Shown one piece after another: positions 1 through 8,500 of a DNA stretch of 39,956 bases (the stretch's first letter is position 1; every line of letters starts with the position of its first letter). Both the position numbers and the translations under genes were made by a program. Source of the stretch: Burkholderiales bacterium (GTDB lineage: Bacteria > Pseudomonadota > Gammaproteobacteria > Burkholderiales > Usitatibacteraceae). Location: contig JANYBL010000014.1 in NCBI GenBank assembly GCA_025360815.1, positions 1 to 39,956 on the forward strand, read 5' to 3'. The notes beneath the pieces are model-generated. The model was not told where the DNA came from. It did no database searches and worked only from the letters and a program-made list of their open reading frames with translations.

Positions 1-2
1 CC

Positions 3-866
3 GACCAAGCCGGAAACGCCAACTACACAGCAGCACCGCAAGTAACGGCGACCATCACCATCTCCGTACCCGCCAAGGTCTACTACATCCATGCCGATCA
101 TTTGGGCACGCCCCGCGTCATCACCGCCAGTGACACCAACACCAAGGTGTGGGAGTGGAAGAACGACGAGCCGTTTGGGAACAACATCCCCAACGAAAAC
201 CCGTCAGGCCAAGGCAACTTTAGCTACAACCTCCGGTTTCCGGGGCAGGTTGCCGACCAAGAGACGCAAACACACTACAACTATTATCGCGACTATGATC
301 CCACCACCGGACGGTATGTGCAGAGTGATCCGATTGGCCTACAAGGCGGGTTGAATACTTTCTCCTATGTGAAAGGGAGCCCGCTCACTTACATTGATCT
401 AAATGGACTGGAAACCGGGTTTCCAGGTATGCCGTGGCCAGGTATAAATCCGTTTGCGAACTTCCCTAAGTCTTGTAGCTGCCCAGTTCCGCCGGCTATG
501 CCGGTGCCTGCAGCTTCGTGTCCAGCCAACAGCGAGGTGGACAAGAACATCAAAGAAGCCAAAGAGCGTTACAACCCATTCTGGTTTTATAACCAGGTTC
601 GCAACAAAGGGCCGTGGGACTACAAGCAGCAAGATAAAAAATTTCAGGACTTCGGAAATTTCAACTATGGGGCCACTGGCGCTGCTTTGGGATTCCCAGA
701 CGCGGTGCTTTACCGCATGGCTGGCTGGGCTCAGCAACAAGCTGGCACATCAAAACTGGAGTGGGACAAGCCTTTGGGAAATGCGCCCTATGGCGATGAT
801 CCGGAAGATCAAATACAGATCGCGAAGGGCATTCAATACTTTCGTTGCGGGTGTAATAAGAAATGA
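3..866 (+). CDS. RHS-family polymorphic toxin, C-terminal part (type-44-like toxin tip)
   Basis: This is the 3' end of an RHS-repeat protein; the reading frame is open to the left edge, so the gene begins outside the window. The visible 287 residues first show the RHS core end: the YYIHADHLGTPR motif (about residues 23-34), then YYRDYDPTTGRYVQSDPIGLQGG and a YVKGSPLTYIDLNGL ending near base 410. That junction normally separates the conserved shell from a variable toxin. The following ~150 residues carry WDYKQ, FGNFNYGATG, RMAGWAQ and PYGDDPEDQ motifs, which I recognise as the 'bacterial toxin 44' type (from memory, not searched). RHS proteins are effectors in contact-dependent competition, delivered by type VI or other routes. 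No delivery gene lies in the window. The next gene starts inside its stop codon and is the likely immunity gene. The toxin's enzymatic target cannot be read from the sequence. Confidence 0.88.
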   Translation, partial: DQAGNANYTAAPQVTATITISVPAKVYYIHADHLGTPRVITASDTNTKVWEWKNDEPFGNNIPNENPSGQGNFSYNLRFPGQVADQETQTHYNYYRDYDPTTGRYVQSDPIGLQGGLNTFSYVKGSPLTYIDLNGLETGFPGMPWPGINPFANFPKSCSCPVPPAMPVPAASCPANSEVDKNIKEAKERYNPFWFYNQVRNKGPWDYKQQDKKFQDFGNFNYGATGAALGFPDAVLYRMAGWAQQQAGTSKLEWDKPLGNAPYGDDPEDQIQIAKGIQYFRCGCNKK

Positions 867-1249
867 GAGGACTCGCGGCATTGGCGTTTTGTACGCTGAT
901 TATTATTTTGTTATCAGGCTGCGCACCCCAGCGCACGGAAACTCTGCGTGTCTCGAATCGAAGCAATGCAATCGATGCTGTACTCGCGATCAGAGAAACC
1001 GATGCGACGGTAGGAACACCCACAGAAGTATTTCTGGTGTCCAAGGGAACCACAGCCCTCGATACCCCTGTGTTTAGAGCCGATAGAGTTGATGGTATCA
1101 AGCTAGAGTGGGTTGACGAATCGCAACTGACAATCCATGCAAACGTCGCGCGGGTATTTCATCATTTACCAACTATAGAAGTGGTGAAACCTACTGATCG
1201 TAAGAAGGTGACGGTAAATATTCATCTAGATATTAAAAGGAAGGAATGA
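863..1249 (+). CDS. small lipoprotein, candidate immunity protein of the RHS toxin
   Basis: This 128-residue protein starts at an ATG that overlaps the RHS stop codon in an ATGA arrangement, so the two are very likely translationally coupled. The N-terminus MRGLAALAF-CTLIIILLSGC is a lipoprotein signal peptide with lipobox LSGC, giving a lipid-anchored protein of about 108 residues. The mature part has alternating short hydrophobic stretches that look beta-rich, but I do not recognise a named family. Its position directly behind a polymorphic toxin tip is the usual place for a cognate immunity gene. A lipid anchor places it in the envelope, which would mean the toxin is neutralised in or at the periplasm. 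The immunity role is inference from position alone. Confidence 0.75.
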   Translation: MRGLAALAFCTLIIILLSGCAPQRTETLRVSNRSNAIDAVLAIRETDATVGTPTEVFLVSKGTTALDTPVFRADRVDGIKLEWVDESQLTIHANVARVFHHLPTIEVVKPTDRKKVTVNIHLDIKRKE

Positions 1250-1439
1250 GAAGTCTGAGGGCTCGCATTAATCACCTGCGCCACACAAACGATCACCGGG
1301 TTTCACCCGCGACGATCAGCTTCGCCCCCGCACCAAACAACACCTTGAATCAAAGGGGTCAGCGTGATTTGTTTTTGCCAGCAAGCAACAAGTCATTGGG
1401 TCTTTAAATGTAGCAAACCAGAACAAGCCCTACGATCTG

Positions 1440-1690
1440 TGGGCGTTTCCAAGCAATTTCGCCTCAAACGCCGCATGGATGGTAGGGTTTACTTATTTAT
1501 CGGCGGCATCAAATGCTGGGGCAGCACTAACCAGCTTGGCCAACTCGGCAACGGCAACTTTGAGCCCAGCTACACACCGTCCTATGGACAACGGGGTCAG
1601 GTATCCCATCTTGCAGCGACAACGCAGTGCGGACCTGGAGCACAGGGCTCGGTCTCGGTCTCGACAATTGCTGCACGACATCATTAAGCA
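1440..1690 (+). pseudogene. RCC1-repeat protein remnant
   Basis: Between the lipoprotein stop at 1249 and the IS end at 1738 there is no intact gene. In one rightward frame, about 1498-1575, the translation IKCWGSTNQLGQLGNG followed by NFEPSYTP is a textbook RCC1/BNR-type propeller repeat. Only this single repeat is present, whereas functional RCC1 proteins carry several. The flanking residues show no family resemblance and no start with a ribosome binding site is visible. I therefore read it as a decayed fragment of a larger propeller protein, consistent with the broken mobile DNA beside it. The rest of 1250-1737 shows nothing I can name. Confidence 0.45.
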
Positions 1691-1737
1691 CGTTTAAATC
1701 AGATATTCCCCTCGATAAACCGCTGATGCAGACGCAT

Positions 1738-1775
1738 TGAGCGAGGTCCGATTTAGTGGCCGGGCAAGTTAATGC
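1738..1775 (+). repeat. left terminal inverted repeat of the IS3-type cassette
   Basis: This 38-base end begins TGAGCGAGGTCCGATT and closes with CGGGCAAGTTAATGC. It pairs with the reverse complement of 5021-5058 at 31 of 38 positions (counted by hand). It overlaps the last codons and stop of the orfB remnant, as is usual at the right-hand end of IS3 elements. Confidence 0.75.
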
Positions 1776-2013
1776 ATGATGCAGCCAATTGCCGCTCTGA
1801 TTCGTTGAACGGTTTTGCCCAATCAGCGGGTGACTGATTGCCGATCTTGTCGTGACGCCTGATGCGGTTATAAAAGACTTCACGATATTCAAACACCACC
1901 CGCCTTGCGTCTTCGCGTGCCGCAAGACGGTAACGAGGCAAGCGCTCGGTCTTCAATGTGCCAAAGAAACTTTCCATCGGCGCGTTATGCCCCAAGGGCA
2001 TCTGTGACGACAA
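1753..2013 (-). pseudogene. IS3-family transposase OrfB, C-terminal fragment
   Basis: The leftward frame gives about 85 residues that match the end of the IS3 OrfB integrase domain: NAPMESFFGTLKTE carries the last catalytic glutamate of the DDE triad, followed by a YNRIRRH segment and a QSPADW close to the end. A complete OrfB is roughly 280 residues, so some two thirds are missing. The residue before NAPMES is histidine where the family usually has aspartate, and resemblance stops there, which places the break near 1990-2000. No start signal precedes it. It is one half of the split transposase of the cassette at 1738-5058. Confidence 0.85.
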
Positions 2014-2025
2014 TAGAAGCCGTAC

Positions 2026-3321
2026 TTATCTAACGGTAAGCCGTCCTAGACGCACCTTTGAACCGCCTTGGGAGTCCCTCGAAATCTCGTATACCCCTTG
2101 TGGCAAGAACAGTGCAGCTTGCGTTTGCGCCTCATCCAACAGCACCTGATCTGCTGCCACATCGCCGCCAATTACTGGCAACGCGTGCGCACGAAGCAAA
2201 GTACGCTGTGGTTGCGCCTCAATAGTTACCGTTACAGGTTTTCTGTCGCCCCCCAGAGCAAGCCAGTGTCCTCGTCCAAGCAATTCATCCGAGCGTCCAT
2301 GAAACACCGTCATATCAAAACCAAGCGAAGACAGCCATCCACCTCCTTTTTGTCGAAAGACCGTAGATTGATTCTGGCGCAGGGATGCCTCCAGCGCCTG
2401 ATAAATTGGCGTATCGAATTTTTTCTCACTTGCTGGCGTGCCGGCCCCTTGCTCAATTGACAGCACATCAGCGCCAAGTTCGTCCATAAGAAGGCGAGCA
2501 AGCATTTTGAGACCTCGCTCTTGTGGAATTTTCGCGCCGTGACTGCCACCTACAACAAGTAACACGCGAGCAGCAGGATTTTCCTTGAGTATCTGAATGA
2601 TGTTTTTTGCTTGAGCCACTTCTCTCCCACTGCGCTCTTCCAATAGGTCTCCGACGACATCTTGATCTTTGCGTTGTTCGTAGTCAAAGATGGTGTAACC
2701 ATTCGCGATCGAACGACGTATGAATTCTGACATCACCGGATCCAAAGTATAAAACCCAGAGGATATTTTCGGCCCACTGGTCATCACCTTTGTCCCCGCT
2801 TCAGGAACGAGCGCTTCAATCCCCACATGCGTGAAGCCCGTCCTCCTTAGCGCTTTGCCAACGGAGTAGATAAAAGCACGCTGCCGTTGGCTATCGTGCG
2901 TCTCATTGACAATCACTACCTTATGCAATCGTGCTGCTGAAACAATTTCTTCGACGGCATCGACTGGCGTCAACACATCGATATCAATGCTCTTGTCTGG
3001 TTCGCTTCCACGCCGCCCTTGATCGGCAAGCTTTCTTGTAATCAAATCACGTCCGACGAAAACGCTGAATTGAGTTGCAAACGCACTCATGTTTTGTTGT
3101 TGCTCTGAGAGACGTTCGGCCACGAGGAAGGCTTTAAGCGGCTGATCTTCTTTCACCAATGCGTCTTGCGCTGTCGTGAAGTCTTCTTTCTTCGATGAAG
3201 GCGAAAGCGATGATGGTGTCGTGACCGCCACTGATGACGATTGACATCCGGCTAACGCTAGTACCACCGCGATGATTAGCAAGCTGCAATTCCGGTCATG
3301 CTTTTTGAGCTTTAATTTCAT
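2026..3321 (-). CDS. lipoprotein with a ChaN/Tiki-like domain (tentative)
   Basis: This gene encodes 431 residues starting MKLKLKKHDRN, with a lipoprotein signal ending in lipobox LAGC (Cys near 26). A serine/threonine-rich linker follows. The central part has VVIVNETHDSQRQR (about 130-145), then HVGIEAL and further on VLLVVGGSHGAKI. A charged residue plus histidine after a hydrophobic strand, and a later GxxH after a second strand, resemble the ChaN/Tiki/erythromycin-esterase-like fold; the match is by eye. Its substrate is unknown. The gene lies inside the IS3-type cassette, divergent from the lipoprotein gene at 3406, with 84 bases between the starts that probably hold both promoters. Its stop lies within about 30 bases of the orfB fragment, so it is passenger DNA. 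Confidence 0.75.
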   Translation of the reverse strand: MKLKLKKHDRNCSLLIIAVVLALAGCQSSSVAVTTPSSLSPSSKKEDFTTAQDALVKEDQPLKAFLVAERLSEQQQNMSAFATQFSVFVGRDLITRKLADQGRRGSEPDKSIDIDVLTPVDAVEEIVSAARLHKVVIVNETHDSQRQRAFIYSVGKALRRTGFTHVGIEALVPEAGTKVMTSGPKISSGFYTLDPVMSEFIRRSIANGYTIFDYEQRKDQDVVGDLLEERSGREVAQAKNIIQILKENPAARVLLVVGGSHGAKIPQERGLKMLARLLMDELGADVLSIEQGAGTPASEKKFDTPIYQALEASLRQNQSTVFRQKGGGWLSSLGFDMTVFHGRSDELLGRGHWLALGGDRKPVTVTIEAQPQRTLLRAHALPVIGGDVAADQVLLDEAQTQAALFLPQGVYEISRDSQGGSKVRLGRLTVR

Positions 3322-3405
3322 GTCTCTAACGATCTGAAGTAGAGTATTAACTATACTATTTTAATCTTGTGCAAGACCAATGACTTCCTAATTGAGGTGG
3401 TTCGT

Positions 3406-4692
3406 ATGGAGATCTACACAGCTATGAAACTACAAAAAATGATGTCGACGAGTATTACGCTCATAGCGGCTGCACGAAAAGAAATATACCTTCCGAGTAA
3501 GCAGCGAAACGAGCGGAAGACAACACGTTTGAAAATTGCAGTGCGGACACCACAATGGACTATTCTATTAATCGTGTGCACGTTGTCGATGAGCGGTTGC
3601 CAAACCCGGCTGACTGCAAAATCTCCCAAAGCGCAATCTGCCTCCGTCCAATGCTCGCTCGTGCAAGACATCGTAACCATTCCACATACCTCGCAATTGC
3701 TTTTCACCGACAACGTCGGCGATCGCATAATGCTGGTATCGATACTGAGCAATACAGCCTCGGTTATTTCTCTAGATGGGACTTCTGATGGCGTTGCAGT
3801 TACTAGCGACGGACGTACTGCCTTCGTAGCTACTAATTCCCGCGACGATGCCTTCATTTCTGTTTTGCACATTCCAGATGGAGCAATCGGGGCGAAGATT
3901 TTGTTACCGGCGCGCGCAGTAGGCGGTATTACTGCAAAGGGGGATGGCAGTGCCATTTTCGTTCTGGCCGCCACACCACAGCTCACGCTCTTGAAAGTGA
4001 ACCCTTCCACTGCAGAAGTTATTTCATCCACAACGATTGAAGGAAGCACCAAGTACTCCCCGCTAAGGAAACCAGTTTTTCTCTCGCTTGATGAAGGAAC
4101 TGTTTTCATACTTGACGCATGGCGAGCCAATGGAGGGTCTGTACTTCTTGCTTTCGATACCGCGACCATGCAGATGACCCGCGAGATTGACCTTGGCAGG
4201 AACGTTTGCGACATCGCGATGAGTGCTGACAAGCGTGTTGTCGCGTTTAGCAAGAACATTCGTGACCAACTGCAGCCAGAGCTGCTCCGTGGCGAAGTAA
4301 AACTCTTAGACCTTTCGGCAGGGCTCGTAACAAAGTCCTATGGCTTAGAAGCCGGGGTACTGGGGCTCGCATTTGCTCCAACAGGAAACGCATTGTGGGC
4401 AGCGCATGACCAGGTAGTACCCGGTGCCTTTTCACGAATCGACCTCTTCACAGATAAGATACAGTATATTAAGACTTATCAAGTTTTTCCCGCCTCCGTA
4501 GCCAAGCTTCCAATTGGGGACATGCTTTACTTTGTAAGCGTTGGAAAAGTACCAGACGGCGACGCAAGTTGTGTAGTCGGTATCGATACTAATACGGCAC
4601 AATTACGCGAGCGAATTGAATTGCCGAATTCAGCCTCGAGCCAAGAACCAAAGCGTGAGTGTCCATCAGTAGGTCTTCAAACTAGCAGGTGA
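3406..4692 (+). CDS. beta-propeller-like lipoprotein
   Basis: The product is a secreted protein made of repeated short beta segments such as DGVAVTSDGRTAFVAT, SLDEGTVFILDA and IAMSADKRVVAFS, typical of YVTN/NHL-like propellers of about six or seven blades. The membrane segment TILLIVCTLSMSGC ends in a lipobox. The start is unclear. The ATG at 3406 follows a good AGGTGG at five bases but leaves about 55 residues before the lipobox cysteine, which is too long for a lipoprotein signal. A TTG at 3529, behind GGAAGA, would give a normal signal peptide and a 387-residue protein. It is the second passenger of the IS3-type cassette. Its last 11 bases overlap the convergent recombinase-tail/orfA fragment. 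No enzyme motif is visible. Confidence 0.7.
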   Translation: MEIYTAMKLQKMMSTSITLIAAARKEIYLPSKQRNERKTTRLKIAVRTPQWTILLIVCTLSMSGCQTRLTAKSPKAQSASVQCSLVQDIVTIPHTSQLLFTDNVGDRIMLVSILSNTASVISLDGTSDGVAVTSDGRTAFVATNSRDDAFISVLHIPDGAIGAKILLPARAVGGITAKGDGSAIFVLAATPQLTLLKVNPSTAEVISSTTIEGSTKYSPLRKPVFLSLDEGTVFILDAWRANGGSVLLAFDTATMQMTREIDLGRNVCDIAMSADKRVVAFSKNIRDQLQPELLRGEVKLLDLSAGLVTKSYGLEAGVLGLAFAPTGNALWAAHDQVVPGAFSRIDLFTDKIQYIKTYQVFPASVAKLPIGDMLYFVSVGKVPDGDASCVVGIDTNTAQLRERIELPNSASSQEPKRECPSVGLQTSR

Positions 4693-4993
4693 ACCCAAAC
4701 ACCACCCGCTTCTCCCGCCAGCCCGCTGGCACTCCTCGCCGCAGCGCCTGCAAGTTCAAATGTCGCGGCTGCAGTCCCTGCAGAATCGCTTCAACGATGT
4801 CGGGCACCAGGTATGTCATCCGCATCACCTCACTCACACAACCCAGATCCACCTTGAAGCGGTTGGCGATGTCGAGCTTTCGGCTGACCTCGGCATGCGC
4901 GCGCTTCTGTTCTGTTCTGTTCTGTTCTGCCACAAGCTTGATGGCTTCAGCCTTGAACTCGGCTGTAAAGGTACGACGGGGGATGCGTTCCAT
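4682..4993 (-). pseudogene. chimeric remnant: IS3 OrfA N-terminus joined to a recombinase-like tail
   Basis: The frame opens with MERIPRRTFTAEFKAEAIKL, the typical N-terminal helix-turn-helix start of an IS3 OrfA, at an ATG (4993) five bases after AGGAG. After about 40 residues the resemblance changes. VSEVMRMTYLVPDIVEAIL, then LQALRRGVPAGWREKRVVFGF, resembles the C-terminal tail of serine-recombinase-type proteins that read 'LAPDIVEAIL...L.L..WAEQRRxLGF' (recognised from memory). The joint is near base 4870. A pentanucleotide run sits in the orfA part. OrfA proteins are normally about 90-100 residues with a leucine zipper, which is absent here. The fusion is most likely a decay product that records two mobile genes meeting. 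Confidence 0.65.
4905..4929 (+). repeat. pentanucleotide repeat (TTCTG)x5 inside orfA remnant
   Basis: Five perfect TTCTG units lie in the coding frame of the orfA remnant, at residues reading NRTEQ on the opposite strand. The unit length is not a multiple of three, so gain or loss of one unit would shift the frame. Related OrfA proteins lack these extra residues, which suggests a slippage insertion. Confidence 0.8.
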
Positions 4994-5020
4994 GGTGGCT
5001 CCTGACAAGTTGATCAAGTG

Positions 5021-5058
5021 GCATCAACTTGCCCGTCCAGATAATCGGGCCCCGCTCA
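5021..5058 (+). repeat. right terminal inverted repeat of the IS3-type cassette
   Basis: This is the partner of 1738-1775. Read on the minus strand it begins TGAGCGGGGCCCGATT and ends CGGGCAAGTTGATGC, 27 bases ahead of the orfA ATG. Seven of 38 positions differ from the left end. Confidence 0.75.
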
Positions 5059-5389
5059 GTTTGCGAGCGTTGACGAAGCTGTAGCATTCGAAAAATCGCC
5101 CAAGCACTCGGCGCTGAAGGCAAGCCGCGACGAGGCGACTAAGTGGCGATCATTTGTCGTCGAAGGTCTTGTCAAGTAAGTGCCCAATCTATGCCAACCA
5201 GTGCAGCCTAACATGTCAGCCAATCAGGACGCGCCAAATGGTAGCTCTCATATTCAACGCGCGTTTCGTGGCGCGCCCCTTGCCTCGGTCGTTAAAGCCA
5301 TATAAAACTCTAGCACTAGCGCGGCGTTTGCAGCATTTTTGCCGCAAACGCCTCGCCGAATGGACACTTTAGCCAGATTCCGCTACGCC
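5059..5389. other. gene-free stretch with an inverted repeat at 5323-5352
   Basis: No gene with a plausible start and family resemblance is seen here. A short rightward frame near 5092 reads IRKIAQALGAEGKPRRGD and stops; it may be the end of a lost DNA-binding protein, but it is too short to name. At 5323-5334 and 5341-5352 a GGCGTTTG-type arm pairs at 11 of 12 positions around a six-base loop. Neither strand has a T run after the stem, so I do not call it a terminator. Confidence 0.4.
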
Positions 5390-5429
5390 GTCATTTCGTC
5401 ATTTCGCTACTTCGTCATTTCGCTATTTC
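5390..5429 (-). repeat. 8-bp tandem repeat array downstream of the oxidoreductase gene
   Basis: Five units of eight bases lie here, read on the plus strand as GTCATTTC, GTCATTTC, GCTACTTC, GTCATTTC, GCTATTTC. On the coding strand of the neighbouring oxidoreductase gene they read GAAATGAC or GAAGTAGC, each holding TGA or TAG. A related 8-bp array (GAAGTGAG) lies behind the gene ending at 39763. Confidence 0.85.
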
Positions 5430-5447
5430 GTTGCAAGGCAATTTCAC

Positions 5448-5522
5448 GATTCCCTCATGCACCACTCCCCTACGCAACACTCCCTTACGCACCATTCCCT
5501 TACGTACCGCTCTCCTACGCGC
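5448..5522 (-). repeat. 15-bp tandem repeat array with a stop codon in every unit
   Basis: Five imperfect 15-base units follow the oxidoreductase stop codon directly. In that gene's own frame, after GCG TAG GGC, every unit repeats a stop: GCG TAG GAG, ACG TAA GGG, GCG TAA GGG, GCG TAG GGG, GCA TGA GGG. The unit length of five codons keeps the stops in frame. No gene or terminator is seen in the array. Confidence 0.85.
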
Positions 5523-5523
5523 C

Positions 5524-8500
5524 CTACGCCGCCACCTTAATCCGAATCTCCTTGCCTGCCGAGCCAGCAACTGGATTTCGAAACTTTGCTAGCAATTCGG
5601 CCTCCAATTTTTTGGCCTCTTTAAAATGCGCTTCTTTCACGTGACCATAGCCGCGTATATGTTCAGGCACAGTGGCTATATCGACAGCGACATCGTAATT
5701 TTCTGCTGACAAATTTGCGAGAATTTCATCGAGAGTGGCGACGTAATCCACAATCAATTGTCGCTCCATTTTGCGCTCTGCGGTGCGGCCAAAAATATCC
5801 AATGCGGTGCCGCGCAAGCCTTTAAATTTAGCCAACAACGCAAAGGCAGTCATCATCCATGGGCCGAAGGTTTTCTTTTTGGCCTCACCGGTTATTGCAT
5901 CGACTTCGCTCATGATTGGCGGGGCAAGATGGAAGGTGAGTTTGTAATCGCCTTCGAATTGCTCGGCGATGCGCTTAACAAAATCGGTTTGCGTGTAGAG
6001 CCGTGCGACCTCGTATTCGTCTTTATAAGCCATCACTTTGAAGGCGTAGCGAGCAACTGCCGCGGTGAGTGCTTTTTTTGCAGGGAATTTTTCCGCTTCC
6101 ACTTTTTGTACCCTGGTAACCAAAGCACGATAACGCTCTGCATAGGCGGCGTTTTGATAGTCGGTTAGATACTTCACACGACGCTCAATCATTTCCTCAA
6201 TCGTTTCCGAAAGGCGTTGGCTGTCTGGTTTCGCCTCTGGCGGCGTCGCAATTTTTTTCACGGCATTCAAATCTACCGCCGCGCGGCGACCCCAATCAAA
6301 GGCCTGTTTGTTTTTTTCAACTGCCTGACCGTTCAATTCAATCGCCCGCATGATCGCGGCTAATCCGATCGGGATTTGTCCTTTTTGCCATGCATAGCCC
6401 ATCACAAACGGATTGGTATAAATTGCATCGCCTAACAATGAAGTCGTGAGTGAGCCGGCATCGACAAAATCGACTGCGGTCATCGCCTCTCGTAGCACAT
6501 CTTGCATCTCCGCCACTGGAATATGCAGATCGGGATTTTTTACAAACTCGCTTGTGGTCGCAACGTCGGCATTAACCACACCACGCGTTTTCCCCTTTTG
6601 CATTTTGGCCAACGCTTCATCACTCGTCGATACGATCATGTCGCAGCCAAGCAATGCGTTGGCCTCGCCTGCGGCGATGCGGACAGCATGAATATCTTCT
6701 GGATTGTTGGCGATGCGAACGTGCGTATATACGCTGCCGCCTTTTTGCGCCAACCCGGTCATATCCAACACGGCCACGCCTTTGCCCTCCAAGTGACCCG
6801 CCATGCCGAGCAACGCGCCAATCGTGACCACGCCAGTGCCACCCACGCCGGTGACGAGAATACCGTAGGGTTTATCGAGCGATGGCAGCGTTGGTTCTGG
6901 GATGGCGGTCAATACCGCTTGCAAGACCGGCTTTTTCTTGCGTAATGTGCCACCTTCAACGGTGACGAAGCTCGGGCAAAAACCTTTGACGCAAGAGAAA
7001 TCTTTATTGCACGACGATTGATCGATCATGCGTTTGCGGCCAAATTCAGTTTCCACGGGCGAGACGGAAACGCAGTTCGATTTTTTGCCGCAATCACCGC
7101 AGCCTTCACACACCGCTTCGTTAATCACGACGCGTTTCGCCGGATCGGGATAACTGCCGCGCTTCCGGCGGCGACGTTTTTCTGCAGCACAGGTTTGGTC
7201 GTAAATCAGCACAGTCGTGCCCTCGACCTCACGAAGCATCCGCTGCACGGCATCCAACTCATCACGGTGATGCACAGTCACGCCCGGTGCCAAGCCAGCT
7301 TGTATTTCAGCGTTCTGATACTTCTCCGGCTCGTCGGTGACCACCACGACTTTTTTCACACCCTCGGAAGCAACCTGATGGGTGACCATTGGCACGCTAA
7401 TCGGCCCATCAACCGGTTGGCCACCCGTCATCGCCACGGCATCATTAAACAAAATTTTGTAGGTGATGTTTACGCCGCCCGCAATCGCGGCACGAATCGC
7501 GAGCAAACCCGAATGGTAATAAGTACCATCGCCTAAATTCGCAAAAATATGCTTGGTAGAGGTGAATGGCTGAATACCCACCCAAGGCACCCCTTCGCCA
7601 CCCATTTGCGTAAACGTCATCGTTTCTTCGGGCCGAATCCAAGTTGCCATGTAGTGGCAGCCGATGCCTGCCAACGCTTTGGATCCTTCAGGAACTTTGG
7701 TTGAAGTATTGTGCGGGCAGCCGGAACAGAAGGTTGGAATCCGCGATACCTTGGCGCGCGGACGCTCCAACGCGGCTTCTTTGTCCTCGATAAATTTTAG
7801 GCGCGCTTCGACAATTTTTGACGTGTAGAACTTCGCGATACGTTTGGCAATCACGCGCGCGATCATGGCCGGCGTGAGCTCACCGGCGGCGGGTAACAGC
7901 CACGCTTGGCGGGCCATTTCCCACTCACCGTGCTCGTCGTATTTACCGATCACACGGGGACGTACATCGTCGCGCCAGTTGTAAAGCTGTTCTTTCATTT
8001 GGTATTCAATAAGCTGGCGTTTCTCTTCCACCACCAAAATTTCATCCAAGCCCAATGCGAATTCGCGCAAGCTGGTCGGCTCCAGCGGCCATGGCATGCC
8101 AACTTTCATTAAGCGAATCCCGATCTCAGCCGCGTGGCGCTCATCAATGCCCAAATCTTCCAGCGCTTGCAGAACATCGAGATAGCTTTTCCCAGACGCA
8201 ATAATGCCGAGGCGCGGGTTGGGCGCATCGATGGTGACGCGATTTAATTTGTTCACGCGTGCGTAAGCAAGCGCGGCGTAAATTTTATCGTGTTGCAAAC
8301 GAAGTTCCTGCTCCAGCGGCGCATCGGGCCAACGCAACGAGAGGCCTTTTTCAGGCATCGGAAAATCTTCAGGTAGTAATATTTTGGGATTATCGGGATC
8401 AATCAATACCGAAGCTGATGCATCGACGGTATCCGAAATACATTTGAATGCGACATATAAACCAGAATAGCGGGACATCGCAAAACCGTGCATGCCAAGA

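Larger units (their letters stand above)
1738..5058. mobile_element. IS3-type element carrying two passenger genes (mobile-insertion-cassette-like)
   Basis: The two ends, 1738-1775 and 5021-5058, form an inverted repeat of 38 bases with 31 matches. It begins TGAGCG and includes CCGATT and CGGGCAAGTT on both sides; the outer TG/CA dinucleotides fit the IS3 family. Just inside the right end lies the start of an IS3 orfA, and just inside the left end the tail of orfB, both reading leftward as in a normal IS3 copy. The middle of the transposase is missing and in its place lie two divergent lipoprotein genes (2026-3321 and about 3406-4692). No target-site duplication is seen (CAT before, GTT after). 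The element therefore has intact-looking ends but no functional transposase and could move only with help in trans. Confidence 0.7.

Noticed and set aside
399-740. Leftward open frame inside the RHS toxin end
   Set aside because: It is antisense to a well-supported coding region and has no recognisable motifs.
1527-1925. Leftward open frame of 132 residues over the IS end
   Set aside because: It overlaps the orfB remnant in another frame and shows no family resemblance.
1735-5061. Target-site duplication around the IS3-type cassette
   Set aside because: The bases outside the ends are CAT and GTT, and no 3-5 base direct repeat is present.
5390-5522. Possible CRISPR array
   Set aside because: Units are 8 and 15 bases without spacers, so these are simple tandem repeats.
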